A stretch of 64,000 nucleotides of DNA from Ctenosaura bakeri (GCA_948474755.1 CAOLHI010002555.1:62001-126000); one strand, 5' to 3'; shown: positions 13,725 through 26,700, counted from the stretch's first letter. A program made the numbers and translations. The notes: a model not told the origin generated them from the letters alone.

Positions 13725-16135
13725 CTCAAATTTAGCAGACAGTGCAAAGCTTGCAGACTCCTTTGTAGAAAGAGAGATGAGATTCTCTAGACAGCCTTTA
13801 TATTGGAGATGATTTGATGCTAGATCAAGACAGATAAAGGAAATCAAGAGTAGGGCTGTAAACATTGGCTGAATCCTATTGGGCAATTGTGAAGACATAA
13901 CCTAGAGCTATATGTTCTCAGCTGCTATATATTCATGATCTTTACACAACCACTAGTTTAGAGGCCATATAGGAACCACAAAAGTCCCCTAAAAGTCACT
14001 TCCTGGTAAGCAGCCTCTGCCATTGACACAGATCTGCTCTTATCAAGGAGTTTGCCTTAAGCTCCAGGGTACTTGATACTGGCTTCTTCCTTATACTGCA
14101 AATTATATTTGCAGTAAGTTCTCTACCAATAAGCAGGGTACAAGACAATGATAAGGGATAAAAAAACTAGGTTTTGCATGGCATGGATGTTAAACAAAAC
14201 AAAAACGAGGGTCTTCCTTCAGACCACCGAGCTATTGCAAAAATAATACACCTGATGTACTGAGTACTGATTTTAAAGCCAGATTCAGATCTGAGATTCA
14301 GGTGGACAAATTCTTAGAGGAGATAGCATGGGATGATGTGCTACTGGAAATAATCTTAGAATCATAGTTTGTAGAGTGGTTTTCATGTAAATAAAAGAAA
14401 GCTGTCAGAAATATATGTGACACCAATGGTTTGATGCTTCCTCATCCACCATGTGTGTCCAATGTAGTAGTGAAGAGTTCAAGATGAGAAATATGCATGG
14501 TCTGGGTGTAGGTTCTTAAGTTTGATAGGTATAAATAAGTACAGGGATAATAGGGATAAATTATATACTTCATATAATTGATAGGTGTAAACTGGCAACT
14601 TAAAATAGGTTTCTTTGTGAGTTTCTCAGTGCTTCCTCCATGGTGCTTTCACTGCCACAGTTCTACACTGTCAACTAACCGAGTGTACACAGACTGTGTT
14701 AAGAACAGGCAAAGGTTCCTCATAAGGGGAAACTATCATCCAATTCTGTCAGGAAATTTTAGAATATTACCAAAATGTTTGTTTCTTTCACTCAGTATGT
14801 AAAGATATATAATGCAAAACCCATTATGTCCCTGTGTGTGAAATCTGGCAATTTTAAATATTTCCCACAGGGGCACTTTATTCACAAATGTATTCATATT
14901 CTTATGAATGCAACACATCAGTCACACAACCCTTTGCAAATGTTCAGTAAGTGTCACTGGGAGACATTAAGCTTAAAATTTCCCAGCAGAGATTCTTATT
15001 CAGCCAAAATCAAACTGGATGGCCTTCAAACCAGTCCAGGCTGAATTTTGAACTATTAAACTAAGCTGTAAAGCAGATTTTCTGGTTGTTGAGTCCTCGT
15101 AGAACTCAAAATGAAAGAGAAAAATGTTCCCTTAGCAGAAGTAGATTCCTAAGTGGTGGCTTCTATATCAGTTGGATGGTGAATCTGATCCAGTCAACAT
15201 GCTGAATCTCATCCCCAGAGAGATTCAGCACAATGGACATTTCCTTTAAAGTTCAAACTAAAACCTGAAGTAGATTCCCATCACACTGACATGGTAACCA
15301 CCAGCTGCCATGGAAGCAAACATACTGAATGAATTGATCAATAAGTAAAATAGTATGAAAAATCTATTGATTCCATGAGCCTACACCAGGCCTACAATGC
15401 AATTAGATTTAGGCATTCATTTGCATTTTTAATTTTTATTTTATTTACTTAACTAATTTACTGTGCCCACACACACAGTAGCTTACAAGCAAGAATATAA
15501 TGACACATGAGACCTAACAGTCACAGCAACAAGCACACAGAAAACTTTGAAAAGCTGATTTGAGCACATATGCCAATTAGGAATTCAACTGAAGTCAGCT
15601 TTAAACAGGAAGGTCTTTATGGATGTGCAGAAGAAACCGGGACCAAATACAGGGCCTTCTTAATGAGTTTGCTGTGTAAAGGAATTTAAAGGTGGGTTAA
15701 AATTACAGATTGTAATATTTACAAAATACAGATTTAACTCCTACATCAATGTGCCTTTAACCTGTCAGGCTGTTTTAATCAGCTCTGCTGTAATTTAATA
15801 CAATAATTTACACAGAAAATGTGGGAGTTAGTTTTTGATTCAGATTTAGATAGCAGGGGCTAACACCCCTCCTGGAGTTGTTAGAAAAAGGGAAAAAGGA
15901 AGGAATTCATAGCTGACTTTTTAAAAAATTTTCTTGAGTCTTTGTTTTTATTCTTTGTGTGTGTAATAAAGGAGTCAAGCAACAATGAGTACAACAATGC
16001 CATATTATCTAGTAATGTTTTCATGTTCCCCATATGTCTAAGATAGGTAAACATTTTTAAAAAATGATGAGAAGTCCTGAGCCTCTCTCTCATAATCACC
16101 ATAGTTTGTTCATATTAAGGATCTCTAAATTTTTT
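13725..16135. other. AT-rich DNA, no gene recognised
   Basis: No recognisable coding region or repeat. Frames of 74 and 89 codons around 14578-15044 lack motifs. Confidence 0.5.
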
Positions 16136-16271
16136 GGCCATTTCAGCACTAGACTGTTATAGTGCTATTATTTCATGCCAGGTGACCCCTTCCAAAACTG
16201 CAAACCCCAGGATTACATAGGATGTTGAAAGTGGAATAATAGTTCTATAGCAATCTAATGTGGAAATGACC
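16136..16271. mobile_element. Family A palindromic MITE
   Basis: The left end is GGCCATTTCAGCACTA and the right end is TGTGGAAATGACC. The two arms are reverse complements and both contain the family core (TATTATTCC-type sequence, then ACATAGGATGTTGAAAGTGG on the right arm). TTT flanks both ends (16133-16135 and 16272-16274), a 3-bp target duplication. It is non-coding. Confidence 0.82.
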
Positions 16272-16350
16272 TTTGTTGCTGTTACATTCTTTGGAATTCC
16301 ACAAGTATTCCCATTACATTCAGGTTATGTATCTAGTCGTGAGACTACTG

Positions 16351-16430
16351 CCACCATTCCTATTCCGCCTCCACCACCTCCTCCTCTGCCGCCGCCTCCT
16401 CCTCCACCGCCACCTCCTCCATCTCCTTCT
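16351..16430. repeat. (CCN)n/(CCT)n GC-rich triplet repeat
   Basis: CCT, CCA and CCG triplets over about 80 bp in otherwise AT-rich DNA. The plus-strand frame reads polyproline, but it is embedded in an ORF with no other protein feature. The minus strand is a dense run of GGN triplets that could form a G-quadruplex. Confidence 0.9.
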
Positions 16431-16997
16431 TTTCTTTCCAAGGTGAATTTGTGCACATTTTGACACACATTTTTCCTATTGTGCATTTTTATTTTTATTT
16501 CTTAATGCACATTTTCCCCACCACATTTTCAAATACATATTCATTTTCTCATTGGCTAACACGTGTTTGGCTTTTCAAAATATTTACATTTTAAGTCATG
16601 CACATTTGCATTTTTTAAAAGAATGGTCCCAATGGCGAGCAGCTTTAAGAGATACGTGCAAAACAGTCTCCTGGATCCCATGTTGGATACGTTTATAATA
16701 ACTCTTAGTTATTACAGTCCCATCTTTAGTCTCTATTAGTTATTATTCAAGAATGCTGTTGTATGGGAAATACAACACTGTAATCTTGAGAAGGTGTAGG
16801 AATATCCTCAGTTTGTCTTTCCATTTTTTTTAATTCAAACATAGATTTTATTTTTTTCAATAATAGTAATAATAAGAAAAATAATAATATACAGTTAAAA
16901 AGGAAAAAAAGAAATCTTCTACTACTAAGAATTCTGGGTAATTAAGCACATTGTCTTTTGCCTTGATTTCTATCTTTTGCTTTTTTTTCTCATAAAG
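16431..16997. other. AT-rich DNA, no gene recognised
   Basis: Holds only A/T-rich low-complexity sequence, for example AATAATAATAAG near 16861-16890. Confidence 0.55.
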
Positions 16998-17008
16998 TCA
17001 GGGACTCT

Positions 17009-17740
17009 GTATGCTAGTTAGTTTGGGAAGTTGCAGATGATACTTGCTAACTGACACCTGCTCTTGGCTTGAGACCAACAGCCAAGTAGCACTAGGCAGT
17101 GGGCATGGGAAAGAACTTTTGAAGATTCTATGGAAGATGGTCAAATGTCCTAGGCAGGGTGTATAAATACTCCCTGGACTGTGCTCTTGGGTAGGGGTTG
17201 AGCTCAGCATGGGTGGACATCTGCAGTGTCATGTATATTAGCTACCAGAGGGGGTCTTCTCCACTACTTCTGTTTGGGGCTCCTGGGCAGCTGAATGGAG
17301 AAATCTTTACTTGGGTGAGAACATCTATCTTTATGTTATCTAGGCATCTTAGGCTTAAGTGAATTTCATATGTAAATACTGCTTACATGCTTATGTTGTT
17401 TAAACTGCTTTCTATTGAATACATCTGGGACTTTTTCACCTACAACTGGTATCTTTTGCTGCCTCCAGGTCCTGTGGTAGATGATGGCTCTGAGGTCAAG
17501 GAACAGCTGATTGTGCCAGGAACAGAGCCAGTGACTGACCAAACCAACTTGCAAACATTCCCAGCAGCTGGAGGACAAGCAGAGCCAGAGTTGCCCCAAT
17601 CAGCTCCAGAGGGAGAAGAAACCAGCAGTGATTTGGAAGAAATATAGTTACCAGAGCCCCTCAGCCTCCAGTCACAAAGGAGGCTGAAATGGACAGCTCA
17701 GAGAGAAGCTGCATTGGTTAGATTAAGGAAGAAATGAAAA
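17009..17740 (+). other. Unassigned promoter- and exon-like remnant
   Basis: A TATAAATA box at about 17162-17169 is followed by a moderately GC-rich leader. Near 17462 a pyrimidine-rich stretch ends in CCTCCAG/GTCC, which looks like a splice acceptor. After it an acidic open frame runs to TAG at 17645-17647 (ending EETSSDLEEI). Past that TAG the same frame continues with LQSQRRLKWTAQREAAL and then a TGA near 17738, so a longer ORF appears to have been broken by one stop. I do not recognise the protein. It could be the 3' part of a decayed retroelement ORF or of a processed gene. The function is unknown and I assign none. Confidence 0.3.
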
Positions 17741-18160
17741 GTAACACCTGTTCTCTGTGGCTATTCAGGTCTGTCAGCGTAGCTTGCTCTTTGCTTGTAG
17801 CAAATTACTTGCAAGCCTCATGACCCTCGTGTTCTGGCTCCCTTGACCCCTCAGGATGGAACTCTGCTTTCTTGACTGTTGGATTGGACTTCAACCTGGC
17901 TCAGCTCTCCAGTTTCCTTAAGAGTTGTTGTGTCAGACATTCTTCGCTGCCTCTTCCTCCTCCTCACAGCAAGTATTCTCACCTCCTCCCCCTTGCTGGC
18001 AATGAGGCACAGGCAGGGAGTTGGACTCTGAGAGGTCCTTTACAAAGAACTCCCTTGCCTTTGGTGAACTGGCCAATTGCCTTTGGCAAGACAGCTATAT
18101 AGAATCTCCTAACTTTCTCCCCTGCCCCATGCTATTACTTGTTCCATGCTTTCAGTCTCT
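17741..18160. other. Unassigned, slightly GC-rich stretch
   Basis: It continues the composition of the remnant just upstream and may be its 3' untranslated part. No motif is recognised. Confidence 0.35.
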
Positions 18161-18567
18161 GGCCCTTTCCATTACTGGATCCCAGTGGCATCCCGTGGCA
18201 TCCCAATCAAACCTCTCATGGAAAGGGAGCAAGACAGGAGCACTCCTCTCTGCACCAGCTGCCTGCAGGAATGGAGAGAAGGTGTGATGACCACATCTCT
18301 TCCGGCTATTGTCCCAGGCTGTGCTGGAGCAGGAAGTGTGGCCATTGTACTTCTTGACCCTTCGCAGCTCAGGTAAGTGCAGAGGGGAAGCAGAAGGGCT
18401 GTGTGATCTCTGGTCATTGATTAGTAAAACCCATCAATGTTTTGCAGTGCAATTGTGCTGCCTGGGGATAGGAGAATGAAGGGACATGGACAACATCATG
18501 CATATTTTCCAGGTCCCATCCTTCTCCTGTCACCAATGAGGGATGACAACATCCTGTGGAAAGGGCA
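18161..18567 (+). mobile_element. Family B MITE, diverged
   Basis: The left end is GGCCCTTTCC, and the right end (ATCCTGTGGAAAGGGCA) is its approximate inverse. The middle shares the family's CCCAGGCTGTGCTGG block and a GAAGTGTGGCCATTGTACTTC segment also found at 33090. No target duplication is clear. The short frames inside are by-products of the relatively GC-rich repeat. Confidence 0.6.
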
Positions 18568-18884
18568 AGGGGTGAACCATGCCTCACATACTTCTTGAAT
18601 GTATTCTGAGATGTTGCACATCTTGCTGTCTGAGTATCTATTTAGCCTTTTAAAATAATAATAAATGGGTTTCTCTTGACTGAAAGTGCCATGTTCAGGA
18701 TCTCCCACCACAAGTTACCAATATTTTGAAGAATCATTTAGAGGAGGAAAAATATTTGAAATTACATATCTCACTAGATGTGTGTGTATGATGCTGTGAA
18801 TGCTATTTCAGTTTTCTGTAATGACAATAGTTCTTTTCAGGTAGACTCTTACAACTGGAAAAAAAATAACCTTGAATATGCTAC
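18568..18884. other. AT-rich DNA, no gene recognised
   Basis: Nothing assignable between two transposon copies. Confidence 0.5.
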
Positions 18885-18887
18885 AAA

Positions 18888-19343
18888 GGCCATTTCTGCA
18901 TGGGGTGAGGGAATCGCCCCATGACACTACTCACTGGACTTTTGGGCTCCCCAGTCTGGTCCACGCTTCTCTGGAGGAGTGCATCGTCACTGCTCCACAC
19001 TGCTTTGGGGATGAAAATGGCTGCTTCTGGTTGGTCAAGGGTCTCGACCAACCACTGAATCTTGCCAGCCTAAAGCCCACCCCCGGCAGATCGCAGGCTC
19101 ATACTAATGCGAGCCTGCAAATCTGCATAAGGGAGCAGGCTTACAGTGGCACACTCCGTGCTTTTGAAAGACCTGTTTTTAGCAGTCTTTCAAAAGCACG
19201 CTGGACGACCACTTGGGGTCGTTCCGGAGCGGGCTGGGGCGTGGATCTATGTTAAGTAGGTCTGACCCAGTCCACTGCCAGGTGCAGACATCCTACCTGG
19301 AGGACGCTCTGCCCCATGTTAAAAACCCCATGTGGAAATGGCC
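18888..19343. mobile_element. Family C multi-hairpin foldback element
   Basis: The ends are GGCCATTTCTGCATGGGGT and its near-complement ACCCCATGTGGAAATGGCC, flanked on both sides by AAA (18885-18887 and 19344-19346). Inside are successive perfect or near-perfect hairpins: GGTTGGTC/GACCAACC (19029-19053), AGAT-GCAGGCTC/GAGCCTGC-ATCT (19088-19124) and a 16-bp stem at 19157-19172/19185-19200. The body does not match families A or B, yet the terminal motif does. It is GC-rich and non-coding. The 127-codon frame across it has no protein features. Confidence 0.78.
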
Positions 19344-19540
19344 AAAGTCTCATCATTTTCTGTTCATATGAAGCCCTCCATGAATTAACAGCCAAACCTC
19401 AACTTCAACTTCAGATGACCTGAAGAATGGATTTTCCTCAGTTTGTGGAGACTCCAAGAAATTTAGAAACTGCATTTTTTCCCCACTCCATTTGATCCTA
19501 AATGTTTGGATATAGCTAATGATGAAGGATTATAGCTGTT

Positions 19541-19575
19541 TAAATAAACAAACAAACAAACAAACAAATAAATAA
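19541..19575. repeat. (AAAC)n/(AAAT)n repeat
   Basis: TAAATAAACAAACAAACAAA-type simple sequence. Confidence 0.9.
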
Positions 19576-21903
19576 GTGCCTAGAGAACCACAGGTTTCCC
19601 CTTCTGGAATTAGACATAATTTATTAACAAGTCTTGTATCTCATTGGAAACAATGGTAGTAACTTGGTCTCCATTCACTATCATAGACCAGACTATAATT
19701 TTCAGGACTGTGTTGAAGGTGCATTTTGGAATTTCCTATATATCCTAAACTGCTGAGTGGAGGCAATAGGCAGCCTTTGAAAGTACAATAGTAATTTAAT
19801 CCTTTGATATACTATTCATTTTGATTAAAATGGAAAAGAAAGCTCATGTTCTAAAATGTACAAGCAATTCTTCCTATGCTTTGGTCCACTCTTAGATTTT
19901 AATTTGAAATATTTAGATGGTTCTGCTTAATATATGAAAAAAAGTCTGCAACCAAAGCTGTGATTAACTTTATACGTGCAGGAGAATTATGGAAATGCAT
20001 CATGCACAAGTGCTCACTTGCCAGAATTATTCTGTGACCTTGTGCTTAAACTGAGTTTTAAATAATTCAGTGATGTATTGAATGAATAAATTTGTACTGC
20101 TTGTTACTCTAAACACTCAGGCATTCACTTTTCCTTGCCATTTTTAATAAAATCAAGCTTCCTAATATTCATGAAATATTGCATTTCAATTAAATTACAT
20201 AGGTATTGGGGAAAAAAACAGCTTGCCCTGAGCAGTTTAGTGTTGACACCAACTGTCATTTGGCTTTTTTCTCCCTACTATAATAACCAGAGAGGTTTTA
20301 TGTACCGCTAATATAAAGCACTGTCACACTTTAATGAGAAACTTTTTTGATCAAGCATTACACAAAGCTACGCAAGGCAGGAAAATAATGAATCTAAAGT
20401 ATTTTCCTTGTTTGTGAAGGGTACTAATTTGAACATAAAATGCAGCAAAGAAATACAGACTGAATATTTCCACTCCTGCTTTAATTGAAAGGGAGAAGTT
20501 AGTAAAATGTGTCCAAGAAAAGAGACACAAATTAGGTTTTTTTCCCCTATATGATAGGAAACATTCAATACTTTAGTTATTGTTTTTTTTTTAAGTTTTC
20601 TGGTCTCCTCAGAAAAGGCAAATTGTCCACAGAATCACAAAAATTCTCTGCATGACATATGAATACCATCAGATAAGATCCACATGCCATCCCTAGTTGA
20701 CTATATAGGAACCATATTAGCTGATCAAACAAAGAATGATTTTTTTTTTTGGTTGCTCTTGATAAATACTTTTGCCAACATTGTTTTAAAAGGTATTAGA
20801 TATCTCCTTGCACATTTTCCCTAGTTGCATAATGGATGCTGGACATTCTCCTTATGCAGCTTTGCCCCACAACTCAAATAGCTAGTGATTGATGGGGGTA
20901 TACTGGGAAAGTCCTTTGTGCTGTTGCTCACCTGGCGGTCATAGACCTCCCAGATCATCTCTGTAACTGGTGAAACTTTATGCTATACCAGCATCAAACA
21001 CAAAGTTAGCACAAAGGCCTAGTCAGTGGTGGTACAGCACTTTAGAACTGTGTCTATACATAAAGAAGTTCTACCCCTTTTTAAAATTCCAAATAGGAAT
21101 AGGAAGAGTGTGTGAAATGGTAGAATTTAAAAATGTGTCATTTTTACAACCATGACATTTCTGCACTATTTGGATATTTGCAAACAATGATATAACTAGT
21201 TCTGACTCATCCAAAACTTCATGCAATGATTCAGGTTTGAATTGATACCACCCTGTAAAACTCAGTATCTTGCACCTTAAAAGGTATAGAGAAGCAAGTG
21301 TAAATACATTATCACTGCTTGCAAAAGGTAACATAACTGTAGGATGGACAGACAGAGAACATTACCTGAACAAATCTTCCTCTATTGAACTGGAGTATGC
21401 ATAAGTGTAGATTCACTCATGAATTGATTTAATTGCAAGGAAAAGAGGCATAGACCCCAAAGAAAATGACATATTTCAGTGTGCTCACCAACATCATTTT
21501 AATTCCAGCATATAGACATGAAGAAATCACCATGACAAGACTTCTTTCCATTGTTTTTCTCCCTTCTACCTTTGCTAACAATATAGGCAATTTATCCTGT
21601 CTTTGTTGACTGAACAATTCTCCAGACTGTAGATTCAAAAGTAGCTACTTTGCTCTTATCTTACTTTGTGAAAGTGGAAGAATGATCTGGGTTTTTAGAA
21701 GTGCTCATTTTGAATTCTGGAAAACTCTCAAGATGATGAGAGTAATCAAATGGATATTCCTATATGGACAAAACTCTAATCCTTCTTTATTTTTTCTTTC
21801 TACAAACTGTAGAAAGGAGCTATGATTCGAAGATGCAAGATGGGCACCCAGATGGAAATTCACAATTCTCATGCTCAGTGTTTGTGACTGATTTTTTTTT
21901 AAT

Positions 21904-21966
21904 CTTCCTTCCTTCCTTCCTTCCTTCCTTCCTTCCTTCCTTCCTTCCTTCCTTCCTTCCTTCCTT
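21904..21966. repeat. (TTCC)n tetranucleotide repeat
   Basis: About 15 TTCC units, uninterrupted. Frames through it (LPSF and KEGR repeats) are artefacts. Confidence 0.96.
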
Positions 21967-22019
21967 TTGTTTTAGGTGATCAGTTAATCTATCTGTACCC
22001 ATGTGGGCATGGTTATTTT

Positions 22020-22566
22020 TTATCAACATTTTTTAAACTTTCTTTATTGATTATAAATTCAGTACCACCATTGAACTTCCAATATAACACATTACACATT
22101 ATAATATTTTTCTATAACAAACCCTCTTCCCTCTTTCTCTCCCTCCCTCTCCATTGATTAGTAACTTTTACTCAAAATGTGGAATATTTTATTCATAGTT
22201 TCTCCCACTTCTTTATGCCCCTTTTCACCTTTGAGGTTTTTGATCCAAAGGTCCCAGTTATCCCAGCAGGTTGCTTCATTTATTTGCCTATTATATTTCC
22301 CTTTATTTTCCCTTTAAAAAGTCAAATAAGAGAGAATCTGCTATATAGTGCATCCATTTTTTCTAATCCCAATGTTGTTTATTCTTCCATCCCAATGCTG
22401 TTACTTCATGTAGAGTTTTTTTTTTAAAAAAAAATATGGCATAGTCTTTTGATTTACTCAATCCCAATTTTCTTGGATAATTTCCAACCAAAAATTTTAT
22501 ACATGATAACACTCTCACCACATATGAATAGATGTCCCTTTTTGCCCACATCTGTGCCAGCAATTT
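22020..22566 (-). mobile_element. 5'-truncated L1-type LINE fragment, minus strand
   Basis: On the minus strand, reading from 22566, the frames decode pieces of the Cys-containing C-terminal region of L1 ORF2 (a GT-x-IHMW-like segment, then KFLVGNYPRKLG). The L1 at 28481 shows the matching arrangement, with the shared plus-strand block ACCACATATG. The 3' end is a T-rich run followed by TTTATTGATTATA, as in that copy. Frameshifts and stops make it a dead remnant. A SINE abuts its 5' end. Confidence 0.65.
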
Positions 22567-22568
22567 GA

Positions 22569-22816
22569 TTTTTTTATTATTATTTTTTATTTATTTATTT
22601 GTACCCCCCCCTCCATATGGATCGAGGCAGTGAACAACTTACAAATAGCATGTATTTTGAAACATTTCTATACATGCCCCCAACAAGCTGGGTACTCATT
22701 TTATCGACCTGCAAAAGGATGGAAGGCTGAGTCAACCTTGGAGCCAGGCAGGATCGAACTCATAACCTTGTGGCTTGCAGTACTGGCATTTAACCACTGC
22801 ACCACCAGGGCTCCCT
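22569..22816 (-). mobile_element. tRNA-derived SINE (Sauria-like), minus strand
   Basis: On the minus strand it begins GGAGCCCTGGTGGTGCAGTGG, with a pol III A-box-like TGGTGCAGTGG, then a B-box-like GAGTTCGATCC. These are followed by the AAAATGAGTACCCAGCTTG block that all three SINE copies in the window share. The 3' tail is A/T-rich ((AAAT)n, (AAT)n). From memory this layout resembles squamate Sauria SINEs. The region just before the tail differs from the other two copies. Confidence 0.8.
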
Positions 22817-23370
22817 GGTGGGAGGTTTTTATTTATCATTGAGACCTGATGTGGGGCTTTATACTACTTACTAATTAATTTTAGTCTTTGTTCTGTGGGA
22901 GTGTTATTGATGATAGTCAGAGATACTCCCCCTCCTGTAAAAAAAATAAAAAAAAATCACTTCAAACAGCTGTGCCAGTACAAAATTTCTTCTAATCACC
23001 AGGATTCCAATCTATGCAGTTCCTTGAGGATGGGGTTGTCTATAATTCAGATACAATTTACCTCATTCAACAATGGTGCAGTACACAAATTTCAAATAAT
23101 TACACCATTTTGAATAAAAGATATATACCATGTTTGACAAATAATTTAACATACAGCCTAAATAGGCAATCAAACTTTCCATATTATGAAGCTGTATTTG
23201 TAATGTGCATATTACTTTCCCAATACACAAATATTTTGGTTAAAGTTAACTAAGCAACCAAGTAATATCAAGTACAGCACAGAGCCTGTTGTTTTGTTCC
23301 ATAGGTTAGAAAAATCTGCTTGGTGTATACACAGTCTTAAATAACCAACTTTTGTTCCTTTTTTCCCTCC

Positions 23371-23375
23371 TTTTC

Positions 23376-23422
<47 letters not shown>
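23371..23422. repeat. (TTTC)n tetranucleotide repeat
   Basis: About eleven TTTC units preceded by a pyrimidine-rich stretch. Confidence 0.95.
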
Positions 23423-23423
<1 letters not shown>

Positions 23424-23723
23424 ATGCAATATGATATTATCAAGGGCTACTAAAGTACAGCCATTGAAATGAATTTTTAGTCATCACACACAAACTAATT
23501 TCAAAGGTCTATTCCAGTTGGGATTATCACTCAATATAGCCTCAAGAAAAGAATGTCCAAAGGGATCCAGCACCAGTGGCATGTTCTCTACATATCTGTC
23601 AAGCAAATTATCTTGCCTTCAGTAAGGGCTGTGACATTGTATTCCAGTGAAATTCACATGCTTTCATAGAGTATATTTTTTAATGATTCTAGCAGCCTGG
23701 ATGCTATAAAATTCACATAATTG

Positions 23724-23742
23724 TAGAATCATAGAATTGGAA
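23724..23742 (-). repeat. CR1 3'-terminal remnant
   Basis: AGAATCATAGAATTGGAAG is the reverse complement of the octamer-type 3' end of CR1 LINEs (TTCTATGATTCTATG). Only the extreme end is recognisable. Confidence 0.4.
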
Positions 23743-26700
23743 GAGTTTCTCCAGCTGAGATCCATTAAAGATCAAAGTCAGAATCATCTATGCAACAGTA
23801 TTCTAGTTTATTGATAAAGAATCAGTATATGATAGTTTAGGGTCATGGTGGGAAAAAAGAAGAGGCAGGAAAAGCTCCATTATGCTATATGCCCAGAAGC
23901 AGATGAAAGGCCCTCCTTTTGCTGAGAAAAGCTGAAAATCAGCCTTACTGTGTATTCTCATTGTGCCCAAATCAGATAGGAAGGAGTTGCACACATGCAA
24001 ACACTTGGTGCAAAAAGGGTTCATTCCTATGAATTTTGCTTTCAGCTAAGCTGAATAGCAAGAGATTGATCAGATGCAAAACGTCAGTATATTTACAGAA
24101 TTTTCAATGTTACGTGAACAGAAAGAAAATGTCCATCTGTAAAAGTTGCTTAACCTCTAGAGAACAGTCTTCATGCCCATTCTAGCATTGTCATCTTTCC
24201 TATAAACAAACAGATATTCTCAGTGTATGACAACCAGTTATCAAATTGTACTTACCATCTTATCTTACTGACTTTTGACACATTTCTTGCAAGAAGTCAG
24301 TAAGGCAGATTGAAATCAAAATGTATTCAAAGATTTTTAACCCGCAGAATGGTTTGTTTAGAATTTCTTAGGAATTCAGGAATAAAATGGTAAATGCTTG
24401 AGGATATTTTTGTGCCCAACACTTCCATCACAACTGCCACTACTGTGGCCTTTTAGGGAGAGAAGAAGAAGCAGCACTTGTTAGACTTAAACTTCTCCTC
24501 CACTGCCACATTTTTTTTTCCTTTTGTGTCCTGTCTTAATTAGATGTAAGCCGGAGAACAGGGAAGAGTTTTGCTGTTCTTTTATTTGTAAAGCACCATG
24601 TACAGAGATGAATGACGCTTTATGAAGAGAAAGAAGAAGAGAGGAAGGAGGAAGAGGAGTTATAAATGACTCAGTTAATCTTAAATGTGCTACAAGAATC
24701 CTTTGAATACTGATAAGGGCTAACTTGGCTATGGCCCTTTTTGTACCATATCCGATGAGCACATTCTTTTGTTACAATCCCAGCATTGTCATTTGTTGCA
24801 ATGGTTAGGTTAGGAAAGCTCTCTTCCACAAACTTCTACCTTAAGCAGATGAGTAGTGTTCCTTCCGCACTACAGTGTCTTTGGCCACTCTCTTTCACCC
24901 AGCTTCACCCCAGCCCACTGTTTTTTGTTGGTTTTGTTTTGTTTTTGAAAGCCGTACTAGCACAGTAATGTTGTAACGGCATAACACTATTCCACCATAG
25001 TGCTTAAAAATTTATTTTAAAAAGTAAAAAAGTTTTAACTTAAAAGAGAAACTTAAAATAAACATGAAGAGGTGATAGATTTTGAAGTTACCACTCCATA
25101 GGAGTAGCTGAGGGGAGAATAAGCTGGGTACATCCACAGCCCACCCACTCCTGGATCCAGGAGAACAAGAACACTATTCAAGCTCTATTACAGTACTGCA
25201 CTGAGCTGGCTGATGGGATTGAAGTGCTAAAGGAGACTCGTAATGGATTTTTTCTGGAAATGATATGAGGTGGTTTTGCAATGCTTGGAGACAGGATAGT
25301 AGCTGGATAGCAATGACGTTGTGTGGTAGCATGACTTCTGGACCAGAAACAACCACTGCCGTTGTGGGATAACGACATCCTGTGGAAATGGTCTAAGTCT
25401 TTCAATACTATTCATGGATGTAAATCTATGTAGTGAAGAAAGGTGAGAAGGAAAAAAACAACTAATTTGAAAATTGAGTGCTTAAAGAAACTTCTAAGAA
25501 TACCATAGATTGTTAAAAAGACAAACGTATAGGTCCTAGACCAAATCAGGCCTGAAATTTCACTAGAAACCAAGATGATTAAACTGAGGCTGCCATGTTT
25601 TGGACATATCATGAGATAAAATGAATAATCGGAAAATATAATAATGCTCAGTAAAGCAGAAGCCAGAAGGAAATGGGATGGAAAGAATATTCCATTATTT
25701 TTAAAAAATGGTCCAAAGCCATGTTTTTGAGTGCAGAGAAACCCTTAGGAGTTGAATCCTGGACTGATAAAAATCTACACAAAATTTATGCATGGTTGTT
25801 CTGCACAAAAAAAAAGCATTTTCTGCACTGGAAACAGCATTTTCTGAATAGAAAACAATATTTCATGCAGAAATCTTAACTCCTGCACAGGTAAAGTTGT
25901 AATTAAGGATTTTTTTTCTGTGTAATATTTGCATATGTTTGATTTGCCAAGAACAACATTTCTGTGCAGGAATTAATATTTCTACATTGATCCCCAATAA
26001 CAATTACAATTGTGTGTTTTTCAAAGCCTTTCTTTCAGGAGGATGAAAATTGTGGAAATTGCTCATTGCTACTTTCAAACTAGGAATTACCTCCCTAGCA
26101 GGGAAGGAGGAAGACCACATTATATATGGATTTATTCAATAGAGGAAGTCCTGACTCTAAGTCTGAAAGACAATTAACATGAGGACTTCTTTGAGATCTC
26201 CCATTTATAGTATTGCCATAATTCAAAGGTGAATCAACATAATATAGCAATAAAGCAGCTCTGGAACCCAGGAAGATATTGTTTTCCAGTACTAAGGGAC
26301 ATTAAGATGTATAGGGTCTTCCAAGAATGGCATTTTTTTTGTGTGTGTGGAGAAGAATAATTATCCTATACTTGTTTTTATTTTTAAAGGACAGTAGGCT
26401 TCAAGTGGATTTTAAAGTGGTATTTATAGTAGTTTTTACACTGCACTCTATCCCTTTCAAAGCAAAGTGACAGATAAGGTAACTTATAGGCAAGGTGGTA
26501 TAGCTTTCATTAGATGAGAATCAGGGGAATGGAGATGTTTACAATCTCATGAGGCCCTATGTTAGCAGAATAGCAGGCAGAGGCTATTCCTTTATTCAAG
26601 TCAATAGTGAGCTCCAGCGGAGACATACCATTTGATTTGCCCCATGTAGCTTGATATGCTTCCAGTTATACTCAGAGAAAATGATTTGAGAAAAAAAATG

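Larger units (their letters stand above)
19347..22019. other. AT-rich DNA, no gene recognised
   Basis: Contains an (AAAC)n repeat and a (TTCC)n repeat, listed separately. Otherwise it has only short random frames. Confidence 0.5.

Noticed and set aside
13612..13812. Frame with a poly-Glu run
   Set aside because: Translation of a (GAG/GAA)n microsatellite.
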